Shown here: in pieces, positions 11,581 to 21,936 of the stretch
Layout of the letters: each line of letters opens with the position of its first letter
Position numbering within the stretch: the stretch's first letter is position 1
DNA from: Isochrysis galbana
Taxonomy: Eukaryota > Haptophyta > Isochrysidales > Isochrysidaceae
Assembly: GCA_018136815.1 (NCBI GenBank)
Contig: CM030936.1
Location: forward strand, 640,831-704,830
Reading direction: 5' to 3'
DNA: 64,000 nucleotides
The notes under the pieces: model-generated
Told to the model about the DNA's origin: nothing
Seen by the model: only the letters and a program-made list of their open reading frames with translations
The model's database searches: none
Translations under genes and position numbers: made by a program

Positions 11581-12027
11581 GGCTTACCGCCCCCACCTGC
11601 GAGGCGGCGGGTGTGTGTGTGGTGCAGATGAGTTGCGACGCGCTAAGAGGGAAGGTGGGGAGGGGGGGGGGGGAAGGGAGAAGGGGGAGGAGGGCGCTGC
11701 GCGCGCCTGGCGGCAGAGAAGAGAGAGGGGGGGAGAGAAGGACGGGGGGGGGGGGGGGGGGGGGTCAGGGAAAGTGAAGAATCTGGTGCGAGGAGAGAGG
11801 AGAAAGGGGAGGAGAGAGGGAAGAGGACCATTGGCTCCGAGGGAGAGAGAGGCGGGGCGCGGGCCGCCGAGGGAGGCGGCGTCGGACCCAGACAGCGCGG
11901 CGCGCGCGGAAGGGAGATTCTATTGTAGAGATGTCAAGACCCGCCTAGACACAACCATCAGGTGTTTTGTTGTTTTGTATTGCCTCGCGGAGTGCGACAG
12001 ATAGAGAGAGAGATAAAGTGTATTTAA
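11581..12027. repeat. G/A-rich low-complexity 5' flank
   Basis: Purine-rich low-complexity sequence upstream of the proteasome gene, including long G runs at about 11650-11670 and 11745-11765 and repeated GAGAGG. It may act as the promoter or 5' UTR, as many genes in this window have a similar tract before the start codon. Confidence 0.6.
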
Positions 12028-12520
12028 CTCTTTACTGCCGGGAGCGCAGCATGCAAATGGATGCTTCGATGTTTGGTTTTTTGAGGTGAGAGAAGAGAGG
12101 AAGACATGTTCAACGATATAAGCGACGCTTTCCGCAAAGAAAGAGAAGATCAATTTTTTCCCGATCCCCCCCCCCCTCCCCCCCCCTCCCCCCCCGCTCC
12201 CCCCCCCCCCCCTCTCCCTCCCAGTCCCACTCCGTTGCGCCGCGCCGCCCTCCCCTCAACCTCTCACACCTCTCTAACGTGCACACGTGGATTATTTGGT
12301 AAACTGAAGCATCCAAATGGCTGCTTCGCCCCTGGGCCTATTTTCTCCATAATTCCATACTACAATCTCGACCTATTGTGTTGAAAATGGGTGGGAAATG
12401 TGGGGAAGGATGTCCCTGAGGCTCCCCCAGCACCTCATGGGCACCCCTCAAGGCGTTGGCGAGCAGGGACGAGATGTCGTTTGAAGCATCGATTTGCATG
12501 CTCCGGCAGTAAACAGTTAA
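12024..12520. mobile_element. TTAA-flanked inverted-repeat element (piggyBac-like MITE)
   Basis: Inverted ends lie between two TTAA tetramers (12024-12027 and 12517-12520). The left end reads CTCTTTACTGCCGGGAGC and, inward, ATGCAAATGGATGCTTC. The right end, on the opposite strand, reads CTGTTTACTGCCGGAGC then ATGCAAATCGATGCTTC. The 489-base interior is C-rich and has no recognisable ORF. TTAA duplication and a C(T/C)CTTT..CTGCC-type end are known for piggyBac elements; assignment is inference. A third palindromic GAAGCATCCAAATGGC copy lies near 12306. Confidence 0.72.
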
Positions 12521-12621
12521 AGTATGGATTCTAGATTCTAGGATTGTCGTCTCTCGGCACCTTTTCTACTGATAGACGCAGCCATCCCCCCCCCCCCCCC
12601 CCCCCCTTCCGTCCCTCGTCG

Positions 12622-13374
12622 ATGGCCGCAGCGGCCGTCGGGGCCGAGCAGCGATGGCCGCGGCTGGCCGAGCAGCTGCTCGCGCACGAGCCGATCGGCG
12701 CGAGCGGGATCGAGAGGCCCCTAATGCTCTCAGGTGCCGCCGACGGCGCCGACACCTGCTTCGCTCAGTGCGCCCTCAGTGCAGGGCACGATGTCGTCCA
12801 CTTCCTCGGCCCACGGAACCGACCAAGCAAGACCGCGGCAACCCAGCAGGCGCACTGCCTCTACCGCGTGGACGACGAGCTTCTCGAAGGCGAGGTGATC
12901 AACGAGGTCTTTGAGCGGATCCTACCCTGTATGGCAAGCGGAGAGGACGTTGATGCAGTACGGGCCACCTGGCGCGATTCTCGCAGGAACTTCTTGCAGG
13001 TATGTGAAGCTCAAGCAGTCTACGCCGTGGGATACCGCGAACGAGGCCGAGAAGTTAGATGCGGGCTAGATATTGGAGGTGGGACGGGATGGGCATGCCA
13101 ATTCTACCTTGACCGATTCGTTGGGGAGAGCAGGAATTGCGGAACGCCAGGGCGATGTAATTTGTTTTTCTTTGATGATGGCTCGCCTGAGGTACCGAGT
13201 TGCCTGATTGACAGCTCAACGTTCCGAGGATGGAGTCGGTGGCACCTGGACGACGAATCATGGGAACCACTGACCGGACTACCGCCTCGGCCGAATAACC
13301 TCTACGCGGGCATCGGGGCGAGCATGTTGAGCCCGCACGGTATAGCTGCTATCCATGAATTGTTTGCAACCTAG
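12622..13374 (+). CDS. Rossmann-type (SLOG/LOG-like) hypothetical protein
   Basis: This intronless ORF gives about 250 residues from the ATG at 12622, just after a long C run; the open frame upstream is low-complexity and probably untranslated. Residues 30-60 read LMLSGAADGADTCFAQCALS then AGHDVVHFLGPRN, a beta-strand, glycine loop and helix that resemble nucleotide-binding SLOG/LOG Rossmannoid folds (GGARGAD-type). Later GLDIGGGTGWACQFYLDRF gives a second glycine loop, again expected in that fold (GGGTGT-like). The C-terminal half has FFFDDGSPEVPS and an Asn/Pro-rich loop. There is no signal peptide or membrane helix. I do not recognise a specific family, so the function is unknown; nucleotide or nucleotide-sugar binding is a suggestion from motif shape only. 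Confidence 0.68.
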   Translation: MAAAAVGAEQRWPRLAEQLLAHEPIGASGIERPLMLSGAADGADTCFAQCALSAGHDVVHFLGPRNRPSKTAATQQAHCLYRVDDELLEGEVINEVFERILPCMASGEDVDAVRATWRDSRRNFLQVCEAQAVYAVGYRERGREVRCGLDIGGGTGWACQFYLDRFVGESRNCGTPGRCNLFFFDDGSPEVPSCLIDSSTFRGWSRWHLDDESWEPLTGLPPRPNNLYAGIGASMLSPHGIAAIHELFAT

Positions 13375-14280
13375 AGGGATTGAGGAGTCAGTCATCTGAT
13401 GAGGACATGTGGGCATCTCCCACCCTTTCAAACGAAAGTTTTGGCTCCTAAGAGTGCATCTATTGATTTGTATTTTGTATTGGTTGATTCTGACACATGC
13501 CGACAGCATACCCACGCACAGTACTCGATGAGGCTTGAACTTGAGTGGTCGTGGAGCAACATATAAAGAGCTAGAGGGGTTGGAAGGCTGGAGACGTAGC
13601 CGATCTGCATGGGTTAGAGCTGCCGAGGCTTGCGCCTCCCCCCCCCCCCCCCTCCCCTCCGCCCCTCATTCATCTCTGGCGCTGATGCAACTTGCTAGAC
13701 TGCTAGAGACCACCAGCCCGGCGGCACTAGTGCTGGTGCTAGTCGAGCGCGAAAGTTGAGTGGGTTTGAAGGTGACACCGAGTTTAGACTTTTGAGAGGC
13801 AGAGCGCATTGATTCGCGTTGTGCTTCTTGAGTACTTTCGAGGGCGAAACGCCACGACTCGAGAAGCTTCTTATTGAGCTCGGTGGCGTAAGTGACGGCA
13901 TCGGACCGGAGCCCGTTCTCGTTCACGTTCGTAGCGCTAAGTCGACCGGAAGTGGATGATTAGGGTCGCGTCAGCGCCTGACCCAGCGCAACTGCCTGAG
14001 CAAAACAGCAAAACTCCTGTAAAAGGGAGAACGTGGTAGGACGTGACGTAATCGTGATAGGTTCATGGGTATATAGGAGTGTGAAGGGATACATGTGTGT
14101 GTGTGTGTGTCTGAGGCATCAGCAGCATCAGCACGCGTCGAGGTGTAAGCTATACGGGCAAGTGCAAGTGCGCGGAGGGCTGTCGTGATAATGCCGGGCT
14201 AGTGGCAGTAGTGGTACTAGCACTAACACTCAGCTGTTTTATTATGATATCCACCATGAAAAACTATTGTTATAGTTTGA
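13375..14280. other. Intergenic; one possible LTR-element fossil inside
   Basis: No host gene seen. Holds a C run near 13640, a (GT)n microsatellite at about 14094-14111, and TATTATGATATCCACCATG at about 14237, repeated near 17795, so part of a dispersed repeat. The possible fossil is listed separately. Confidence 0.45.
13690..13930 (-). mobile_element. Possible LTR-retrotransposon integrase-tail fossil
   Basis: A short minus-strand frame has the spacing of the segment between the integrase core and its C-terminal part in Ty3-type elements (a long amphipathic helix, then AQRESM and a VTFKP-like strand). Only this scrap remains; it looks broken and old. The match is by eye and weak. Confidence 0.3.
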
Positions 14281-14860
14281 ACTATGGAGCGTGCCGCGAC
14301 CGCTCCCGAGCCCCAGGCGACCCTCGTCACCGCGCCCCACCTGGGACGCCCCATGCCGCCCGAGGCGGCTCGTCAGAAAGCCCTCTCAGAGCCCATCCAA
14401 CCCATCCAAACCACACCCGCGCAGGCGCGCGGGGTGGCGAGCATTGGCACCGAACAGGTTGCCACCATGGCTCTGCGTGTCAGAGCAAGGCTGATCTCAC
14501 TCTTGGAGATTGCCTGCGAGGGCGCGCCGGCAGCTAGCGCGGAACGCGGTTCTTGTGGGGAGCTCATGGAGCTTTCCTCGGGGTTGACTACGGGCATGGT
14601 GATCGACGCACGACGCACGACGCACGCACGGAGCACGGTGGGCGCGGAAGTGCGGAAGGAGGCTTGTGGGAGGTGGTGGCAGGCGACTGGGGGTGGCTCA
14701 GGCGCGTGCTTGACTTGTATTGACTCGTTGACTCGGGGTATAGACTCGGGAACTCGGGGGGACTCGTTTGGGAACACGGTGGGACTCGACGAAGTTGCTA
14801 CAAAAATCACTCACAAGAAACCAAAAACCAAAGTCCTTGGGCTCAGAAAACTAACGTAAA
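14281..14860. repeat. Dispersed repeat copy (GGCTAGCGCGG family)
   Basis: Shares GGCGCGCCGGCAGCTAGCGC-like core and downstream GACTCGG-rich words with about 39200-39480, and in part with about 9030-9090. It is therefore a dispersed repeat rather than a gene, although a plus-strand frame of 191 codons is open through it. Confidence 0.5.
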
Positions 14861-15924
14861 CACTCCGGAATCATACGATAAACAAACCCCTCCCCGCGCG
14901 GCGAAGGCTGAAGTCGCGATCGCTCGTCATGCGCGAAGATATACGGAAAGAGAGCGCATAACTACGCCACCGAAGGGTTCGAACTATCGTTAAAGTGGAA
15001 CTCGTCCGCTGAAGCCAACGCGGAGGGTCGAGGAGAGATCCAAACTCGCGCGGGGGGAGAAGGCGATGTGCGGAGAGACCTTCTAGACAAGCGACGAGCA
15101 AGGGGCGACGAAACAAGACGCGAGGCGCGAGGCGCGTGCCATTCGTTCTTCCTTTCTTTCATCGAAACCGCGACGAAACTAACATTAAACGTCGGTGCCC
15201 CCTCCGCGAGGATCGCGAAGAAGAACGGACGAGATGGAGGCAATCATCGAAGGAACCGCGAGAGGAATCGAAGCGAGGGGGGGAACAACGACGGCCGGAG
15301 GAAACGAACCGCGCGCGGGGGAGAAGAGAACCTCGCGCGGGGGGGGATTAATATAACGGCCAGAGGCGACGGACGGCACGCCGAGGGAAAGAACCTGCCG
15401 CGGGGGGGGGGCGAGGGACCGAGGGCACGGCGGGGCAGCGTGGGAGGGCGCGAGGCCGATCTCGGAGCGAGATCGCGTCCTTTCCCTCGCGGAGCGCGGA
15501 GAGACCCCCCACGAGATATCTTGGGACCGGAGAATGTTTTGGACGAATCTTCTTGCCGTCGGCCGAGGCAGCTTGCTGGCCCACGAGATATCTTGGGACC
15601 GGAGAATGTTTTGGACGAATCTTCTTGCCGTCGGCCGAGGAGAGGCGGACGGAGAGAGAGAGAGAGAGAGAGAGAGAGTCTCGCAGAGCGACTGCAGAAC
15701 GAGAAGTCGAAGTCATGCCGGTTTATTTCCTTAAACGAGCCAACAATTATAGTAACAGCAAAAACAAAATTCGAATCGCAAATTTCGAGACCAAAACCTG
15801 CAAACCTGGACTTGAGACCATGGGGAATCCGAATCTGTGTGTCTTGTGCGTCAGTGGCAACACGGGGAACTGTTCAATTGTAATTGTGAGCGCGCACCTT
15901 ACACGAATATTCATGCCTACAGCC
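14861..15924. repeat. Low-complexity block with a 72-bp tandem duplication
   Basis: A 58-base unit beginning ACGAGATATCTTGGGACC occurs at 15511-15568 and 15583-15640 (period 72). A (GA)n run lies at about 15650-15678 and G runs at 15340-15420. A 271-codon plus frame spans the block but its composition follows the repeats, so I do not call it a gene. Confidence 0.55.
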
Positions 15925-16804
15925 TTCAGATGGGCAGGAATACAACACTGCGTAGCATGCAGGGGGTCTTTGAGACCCCCTCCAACAGTGGGAAACCCTC
16001 CCACCCCAAGAGCACCTCATGTGGGAGGGCAGCTGAGCTGCCCTCCCCATGGTGGAAACCTCTACCATCAGTGCACCCATCATGGGAGGGCACTTCACAA
16101 CCATCAATCTTCTCTGGAGAGCACCCTATGCCTCTGTTTCCCAACTTGTGGACACACTTGTTTTCTTCACCCCACTCTTGTGGGCCACAAGTACCTACAG
16201 CTCAGTGCCCTGCCTTGGGCCCTCTTTCGACACTAGACTCCCTCTCCCACTCCCCCTTCACACCACAACCAACCCAAACAGCACGAACCCCCTCACCCTC
16301 TGTTTCAAGCACCAAAAATTTCAACTCAAGACCCATGTTGATACACTTATCGTTTTCACCCCACTCTTGTGGGCCACAACTACCTACAACTCAATGCCCT
16401 TTGGGCCCTCTTCCAATACTTGAATCCCTCTCCCACTCCCTCTTCCAACTACAACCAACCCAAGAAGCACAAACCCCCTTGTCCTCTGTTTCAAGCACCC
16501 ATAATTTCGACTCAAGACAAGAGGGAGGACATGTCTTGAGGCGGCGTCGCTGCCCATGCCTAGCGCAAGGGTATAGCGCCCCCACTCAGACATCTCCTTC
16601 CCCACAGCTCCTCTCTGAGGAGTTGCTCCTCTCCCTCCCATTAGGCTCCTTGCCTGCGAGACCAAAACAGGATCCTGGCGTAGGGGGCTGTCTGAGTGTG
16701 GAGGGAGGGGCGCTCTGGCTAGCGCAGGTAGAAAGCTAGTGAAGAGCTGGGTGGCATAAGGGGGGAAGGGTGCTTGCGCTTGCCGCGGCAGGGTGTCCTG
16801 TCTT
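15925..16804. repeat. Degenerate tandem repeats (about 190-200 bp period)
   Basis: Segments containing CTCTTGTGGGCCACAA, CTCAATGCCC/CTCAGTGCCC and CCCTCTCCCACTCCC occur at about 16170-16255 and again at about 16365-16445. Hairpin-like GTGGGAAACCC words precede them. No convincing gene; the open frame on the plus strand is rich in Ser, Pro and Thr from the repeats. The far right (16745-16804) matches a stretch near 34610-34660 in inverse orientation. Confidence 0.5.
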
Positions 16805-17734
16805 GAGTGAGCCAAGGCTCACCTACAATACTGAGAGTAATGCATTACTCCCCCACATTACTGGGCTTGCCAAAGTAATCATGGGCCGATTACTCCACCC
16901 ACAAAGTAATCAGGGGCGGCATTACTCTCCTCAAAAAGCCTTAAAGTATTGCCTAACTAACGATTACTACCCCCGCTCTTCACTACAGCGCAGCGTGACA
17001 GTGTGAGCGCCCTGTGTTATCCCTAGCCCTAGCTAGGGTTACTAGTTCCAGTGACTAGTTCCTAGTTCCCAGTTCCCAGGCGCTGCAGCTGCATTCTGGC
17101 TGCATTGTGCATTGGCGCCACATTCGCATTCACATTGCAATTGATGATTAAAATTGACGAAGATCATTTACATACATACAATCCAACTCAAGACTACCAG
17201 TGCCCGTGATGCCCATCTCTTGCAGCTTCCAGTATGCCCCCGGAGCCCGGGTGATGGGCTTGTAGAGGGGGTCGTATGCAAGGACCGTGCACAGGTATTT
17301 CGTGTTGCGCTCCTCAGCCGTCATCCTTCCCTCCCAATAGCTGCCGGGAACTGCGACTTGCTCGCCAATGACGGAGCCCCGGTTGCGAATTTCAGGCAAG
17401 AATTGCCCTGTGATGCGAGCATTGCGCATGCGGCCCCGGCCTCGACCTCCAGGCATGGCAGCAAGCGGCGCGGAGGGAGGGGAGGGCCGAACACGAGTTG
17501 CGAGTTGCGAGTTCTGAGTTGCGAGTTCTGGGTACAATGTATAAAGAATAGTTTTTATTTAGTGAAGGCAAATACATACCGGTAATGCATTACATTACTA
17601 AAAACGTGATTACTCGACCCCCGAGAGTAATCAACCTATGATTACTCGGGTCACAGAGTAGTCCATGCCACATTACTGGCGACCTTTAGTAATCATTTGT
17701 ACTCTCAGTATTGTAGGTGAGCCTTGGAGTGAGC
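16805..17734. mobile_element. hAT-type TIR element carrying an ORF
   Basis: The element spans 16813-17726 (914 bp). Its ends are CAAGGCTCACCTACAATACT at the left and the inverse AGTATTGTAGGTGAGCCTTG at the right, extending to about 27 paired bases. GAGTGAGC is duplicated at 16805-16812 and 17727-17734. The CA.GG start and 8-bp duplication point to the hAT superfamily. Subterminal regions are packed with AGTAATCA/TGATTACT words. It carries one ORF on the minus strand (17148-17450) and no transposase, so it is non-autonomous and may have captured a host sequence. Confidence 0.88.
17148..17457 (-). CDS. Hypothetical ORF inside the hAT-type element
   Basis: About 102 residues from the ATG at 17457: MPGGRGRGRMRNARITGQFL, then RNRGSVIGEQVAVPGSYWEG and KYLCTVLAYDPLYKPITRAP, ending DCMYVNDLRQF. 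The Gly/Arg-rich start resembles RNA- or DNA-binding tails and the rest looks like a folded domain with aromatic and Pro residues, quite unlike the low-complexity frames nearby. It lies wholly between the inverted ends of the element and is transcribed opposite to the window strand. I do not recognise the family. It could be a captured host exon or an element-specific accessory protein. Confidence 0.45.
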
Positions 17735-18102
17735 GCTAGTCCCGTTCCCTTGCCGCGCCGCGACCCATAAAAATTTGTTAAAAATTTAAATTTATTATGA
17801 TATCCACCATGTGGAAACGAGTGTTGAGCACGGCGTGCGAAGCACCATTTCGCACCAGCTGTCTATGGCGCCGCTTGCGACGAGTCGTCGCCTACAATCG
17901 CCTCACCCTTCGTCTCGTGTTGGGCCATTCTTGTAGTCTAAAATACCCCTAGATCTAGATCTCTAGCCAGGGCTTCTCCGTCTGCCTCCGCCCCACCTAC
18001 TCCCTCTGTCACAAGCATCAAGTCTGACCCCTTTTTGCATAACGCGTCGAGCATCATTTCGAAGTTATTTTTGTATGGTGCACCGTGCCTAAGAAGGAGT
18101 AC
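17735..18102. other. Intergenic spacer
   Basis: Contains an AT-rich stretch (17770-17800) followed by TATTATGATATCCACCATG, the same dispersed repeat word as at 14237. No gene seen. It lies downstream of the lipase stop. Confidence 0.4.
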
Positions 18103-19898
18103 CTACTTCTTGGTGAATCGGAGCACCGAGTGCATCCACACGATATAGGCACTCAAGGCTGCCAAGATGCCAACGGCTCCCGCCGTCTTGAGCCAGCCAG
18201 ATTTGGCAAGCATGGCCATTGCCGCCGAGACGAGGAAGAGGAAAAGTTGAAATGCGAGAGCGCGTAAAGATCGCGATGGCCAACGGAAAACTACCTGCAT
18301 GCGCACAGGAGCGAACATCATAGTGGATTTGCATTGCAGGCCCCGAGCCCAAGGCGCAATGGTGAGGGAGCTTGTGGAAGTGCAATTGCAAGTAAGTCGC
18401 ACGCCCTCAATATTGCGAGCTGCCAAAGCTCGGCCCATCCGCATTCTTGCTTGCCTTGCGGTCCATTGCGTGCACCATCTCCATGATGGAGACTACGTCA
18501 GCTGATCGCGCGGTGACTGAAGAAACGGCTGGAATGTGATTGTTCTCCTTCTGAAATACCTAGTCAGGAGCAACGGCGCACACCAACTTCAATGGATGAA
18601 CACCGGGGCCTATTCGACAGCAAGTACGCCAGTCTACGACTAAACGGCCATCGGAGCCCTTCCGTAGCACAGCGAGTATTTGTCTCCAAGAAGGGACAGC
18701 GCATCTCGAGTTAGAAATCTCACCTTGACGCCCATGCCCGGATTGATCTGAATGGATGGCAGGCCCAGTCTGCGGCCGCAAAAGTCAGCCATGGTGCCCC
18801 CACGCGAGTGGCCCGTAAGCCTGATGCGACGCACGAATGCATACCTGCATCGATCAGTAAGGGGGCGCAAACATCAGCGGCTTGCAAGGAAAACGCTCAC
18901 AAGACTGGGCTCAATCTGGAGTCTCCAAACTTGAGGTGTGACATTGAGCTGTAAAATGGGGCAAAAGCGAGCGGCCCCAGCTATGCCCACCTGCATTGCG
19001 CCGCTCGGGCGGTCTCCAAAGCAATACGAAAGGTGCGTGAATTCTCTTCTCGTCCCGGCAAGATCGTCTTCAAGTTTGACGACCAATCGCCCAGTGTAAT
19101 AGTCCCTCGGAACGCAATGATGCACGTCTGAGTGTGCCGGTTGTATAAGACAGCAACCACCTGTGAGGTGAAGAGCGGCAACACGCGGGCTTCCCACAGA
19201 CAATTCACGCATGTGTCATGAGAAGGTGTGATTGTGTGAGCTTATGAGAAGGACCTACACTGACGTCGAGCTGCTATTCGGGCCGTGGCCCTATGCGGCT
19301 GCGTTCCTGGAGTTGTTGCACATCTCACCTCGGTGGATAGTGACTTGTCCTCAATCCAGTTGGTGCTCTCGATGCCGCGTTCACGCATCTCGCTGATTCG
19401 CTGTCCCACTGGTGCGTAGGCAGCACTCGAGGCTGCAGCGGCGAGGTCCAGCTCGGTCAGGCCGTAATCCCTAGCCTCTGCACGCTCGTCATGGATGTAT
19501 GTGAGCACGAGCAGCGTGAGCACGCTGGTGGCTATCGCAATCGCCACGCCGTACTGCAGGATAGCTGCGCATGCGACCACGCCGGTGACGCGCAGTGCAG
19601 TGCACGTGTTGTCGCCCCATCCGGTGTGCGCAGCGAGCCACGCAACGAGCAGCGCGCCGGCAGCCACCCGCCACGCCGGGTGGAGCGCCGCGACGGTGCG
19701 CACCCAGTGATGGCGCTGGTCGCGGCCGTGAAGCTCGCGGTTTACTAGAAGCAGCGAGACGAGCGGCGAGATGAGCGGCTTTGGCAGTGAGACGACTGGC
19801 TTATTGGCTGTCCGCTCTCGTGTTGGCTGCAGCCTCGGCTCGGCGACTGGTTCGCCCAGCACGAGCAGTGCCAGTAGCACGAGCAGGCGCAGATGCAT
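18103..19898 (-). CDS. Class 3 lipase with membrane segments
   Basis: A spliced minus-strand gene for an alpha/beta-hydrolase of the fungal-lipase-like (class 3) family. Exon 1 (19898-19329, 190 residues) starts MHLRLLVLLALLVLGEPVAE, a signal peptide, and has hydrophobic helices around AALHPAWRVAAGALLVAWLA and AIATSVLTLLVLTYI. Exon 2 (19160-18991) encodes VVAVLYNRHTQTCIIAFRGT and TLGDWSSNLK, the oxyanion-side FRGT motif. Exon 3 starts at 18844 with YAFVRRIRLTGHSRGGTMAD, where GHSRG is the nucleophile elbow with catalytic Ser, and continues INPGMG and TRDALSLLGD, probably with the catalytic Asp. A last exon ends at 18103 with a hydrophobic helix and RFTKK. The join between exon 3 and the last exon is unresolved. 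It is divergent from the transporter at 20428. Confidence 0.85.
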
Positions 19899-20107
19899 CG
19901 CGCGAAGACCGCACTCAGCAGGCCTCGCCCTCCCTGAGCCCGCTGCGCCCGCAGCGGCCTTCCCGCTCTCGGCCGCCGACCCACGCGGCGGCGCCGCCGC
20001 CACCGCCGTCCGCCCTCTTTCCCGCCTCCAGGGAGAGGGGGGGGGGGGGGGGGAGAGGGGCACTCCTAGAGCAGTGCTTACACTCGAAGATTCGCACGAG
20101 CTCAGCC

Positions 20108-20345
20108 ATGACCTATTTTTATCTCGACAAGGCTTTCTCACAGTCTCACCCACCCGAACACGTCCCATGACCTATTTTTATCTCGACAAGGCTTTCTCAC
20201 AGTCTCACCCACCCGAACACGTCCCATGACCTATTTTTATCTCGACAAGGCTTTCTCACAGTCTCACCCACCCGAACATGTCCCATGACCTATTTTTATC
20301 TCGACAAGGCATTCTCACAGTCTCACAGTCTCACCCACCCGAACC
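20108..20345. repeat. Four-copy 59-bp tandem repeat between divergent genes
   Basis: Units begin at 20108, 20167, 20226 and 20285, each starting ATGACCTATTTTTATCTCG and including CAAGGCTTTCTCACAGTC. The copies are almost identical; the last has an extra CAGTCTCA. The period of 59 is not a multiple of three, so it does not encode a protein repeat. It sits between the lipase start (19898) and the transporter start (20428), hence in a shared promoter or 5' UTR. Confidence 0.9.
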
Positions 20346-20427
20346 TGCCCCACTGTGAATGTCCACATTTCTTCTTTATTCTCACCTCCTCAGGTCGGGT
20401 GGGCTCTCTCGCCGGCGCCGTCAGCGG

Positions 20428-21692
20428 ATGGGCTCACGTGGCTGGGCGGGCTCTCTCTCGCTGGCGCTGCTGCTTGTGCTCTGGTATGCGAGCAGCGCGG
20501 CATGTACCTCGTGCAGTAAGCGCCTCCTCGCTACGCTCGAGCCCCGCCGCTGCGCTCTCGAGCTCACGTGCGCCCAGTTCGGCGTTGCCGCTGTCGCCGC
20601 CGCCACGCCGTCTGCTCTCCGCTGTTCGCTGCCCACGCTGCCGCGAGCCGTGTGGGTGTACCTAGTCTGCATCTCGTTATCTTACACCGCTGGCTTCACC
20701 TTCTTGAACCTTTCGCTGCTCTACATCCCTGCCTCGTTTGCCGAAACCTTGCGTGGCCTCGAGCCGCTCTACTCTGCCTTTATTGCATGCGCAACTGGCG
20801 TGAGAGGAGGCGCGCTGAACCGCTGGTCCTTCCTTGCCCTTGTCGTCCTCGTGGCGGGGGGTTTCATGTCCATCTGGTCGCAGCCGGCTGCCTCACGTAA
20901 TGTGCACTTCTATCTAGGGATTGCATCAGCGCTTGGCGCGAATCTCGCGTTTGCTTTGCGTAGCGTCTTCACGACTGCCGCACAAGATGTTGTGGCACAA
21001 CAGTGGGGTGAGAAGCTAGATGCCGACTCCATCTTCTTCTACCAGCACGCATGTGGCTTCATGGTGATGTTGGCGCTCGTCATAGTGCTGGGCAGTTCGC
21101 GCGTACTGGTTGAAGTGGAGAAGCAGGTTCCATCGTCGCTGTGGCTGATAGTCGGCTCGACGGGCGCATTCTTTCTCTACAACCGGTTATCGCTCTCTGT
21201 GCTCCTCAGGCTTGATGCTGTGTCTCACTCTGTCTGTAACGCCCTCCGGCGCGCCGCCACCGTGGCAGTCACCGCAGTTGTCTTCACCACTCCAGTCTCA
21301 GCACTATCCTTCTCAAGCATCGTGTTGGTCATCTGCGGATCGGGCGGGTGAAAGGCACCATGCATCGCCCTGCCCTGTTGAGAGCTCCTCTCCATGAAGG
21401 ATGTCATGGCGCGTAGTCAATAGAGCTTACAGAAAGACCATGTTTGCCCGCCCGTTGTCACTGTAGGTATGCATTAGCCACAAGGTCGATCACAGGAATG
21501 GAGACACAAGCAGGATCGTCGGCCTCCTCGGACGTGGGTCTGCTGCAGTCCTTTGAAGTTGTGGAGGAGATGGATCCGCACCGTCAGAGATATCAAGATG
21601 AAAAGAGCGAGGCGGCACAGCTGGCTCCCACGTCCTATGCGTTACCTCATTCACAGCGCGAGAGAAGACCCCGTGATAGTGAAACCCCATGA
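20428..21692 (+). CDS. Triose-phosphate/sugar-phosphate transporter (TPT family)
   Basis: Two exons (20428-21347 and 21467-21692) join in frame at a GTGAAA donor and TAG acceptor to give 381 residues. The N-terminus MGSRGWAGSLSLALLLVLWY starts the first membrane helix, and about nine hydrophobic segments follow, as in the DMT/TPT superfamily. Family motifs seen are SSAACTSCSKRLLATL (helix 1), SLSYTAGFTFLNLSLLYIPA, SFAETLRGLEPLYSAFIA, LAFALRSVFTTA and, near the end, VSHSVCNALRRAATVAVTAV, the conserved helix 9 with its Arg pair. The family exchanges phosphorylated C3, C5 or C6 compounds for phosphate in plastid or Golgi membranes. The tail after residue 330 is polar. Substrate and compartment cannot be told from this. 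A weak cleavable plastid leader cannot be excluded, since an in-frame ATG lies at 20359. Confidence 0.9.
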
Positions 21693-21936
21693 TAAGACCC
21701 TTTAAGACCCCAGGATAGTGAAATCCCATCATCCTACCATGATCCATTGATCCATAATCCACAGCTGCAATCGCAATCATTGCGCACCACTACTAGTCTG
21801 GTCCATCGAGACCCGCTGTTGTTGAGTGACAACGGAGTGGAGATTCCAGCTAGTAGCCATGGAGGGCCCACCACTCCTAGGTACCACTAGTCGCCATCGC
21901 TCCTCTATCCCTATTATCCCCCATTCTTTTCCTAAA

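Noticed and set aside
12544-12621. N-terminal extension of the Rossmann-like ORF
   Set aside because: Begins at a TTG codon and runs through poly-Pro from a C run; the ATG at 12622 is preferred.
15068-15883. 271-codon plus-strand ORF
   Set aside because: Arg/Gly/Glu-rich composition follows G and GA runs; no conserved motif.
20108-20345. Repeat peptide MTYFYLDKAFSQSHPPEHVP
   Set aside because: The 59-bp period shifts frame each unit, so it cannot be a coding repeat.
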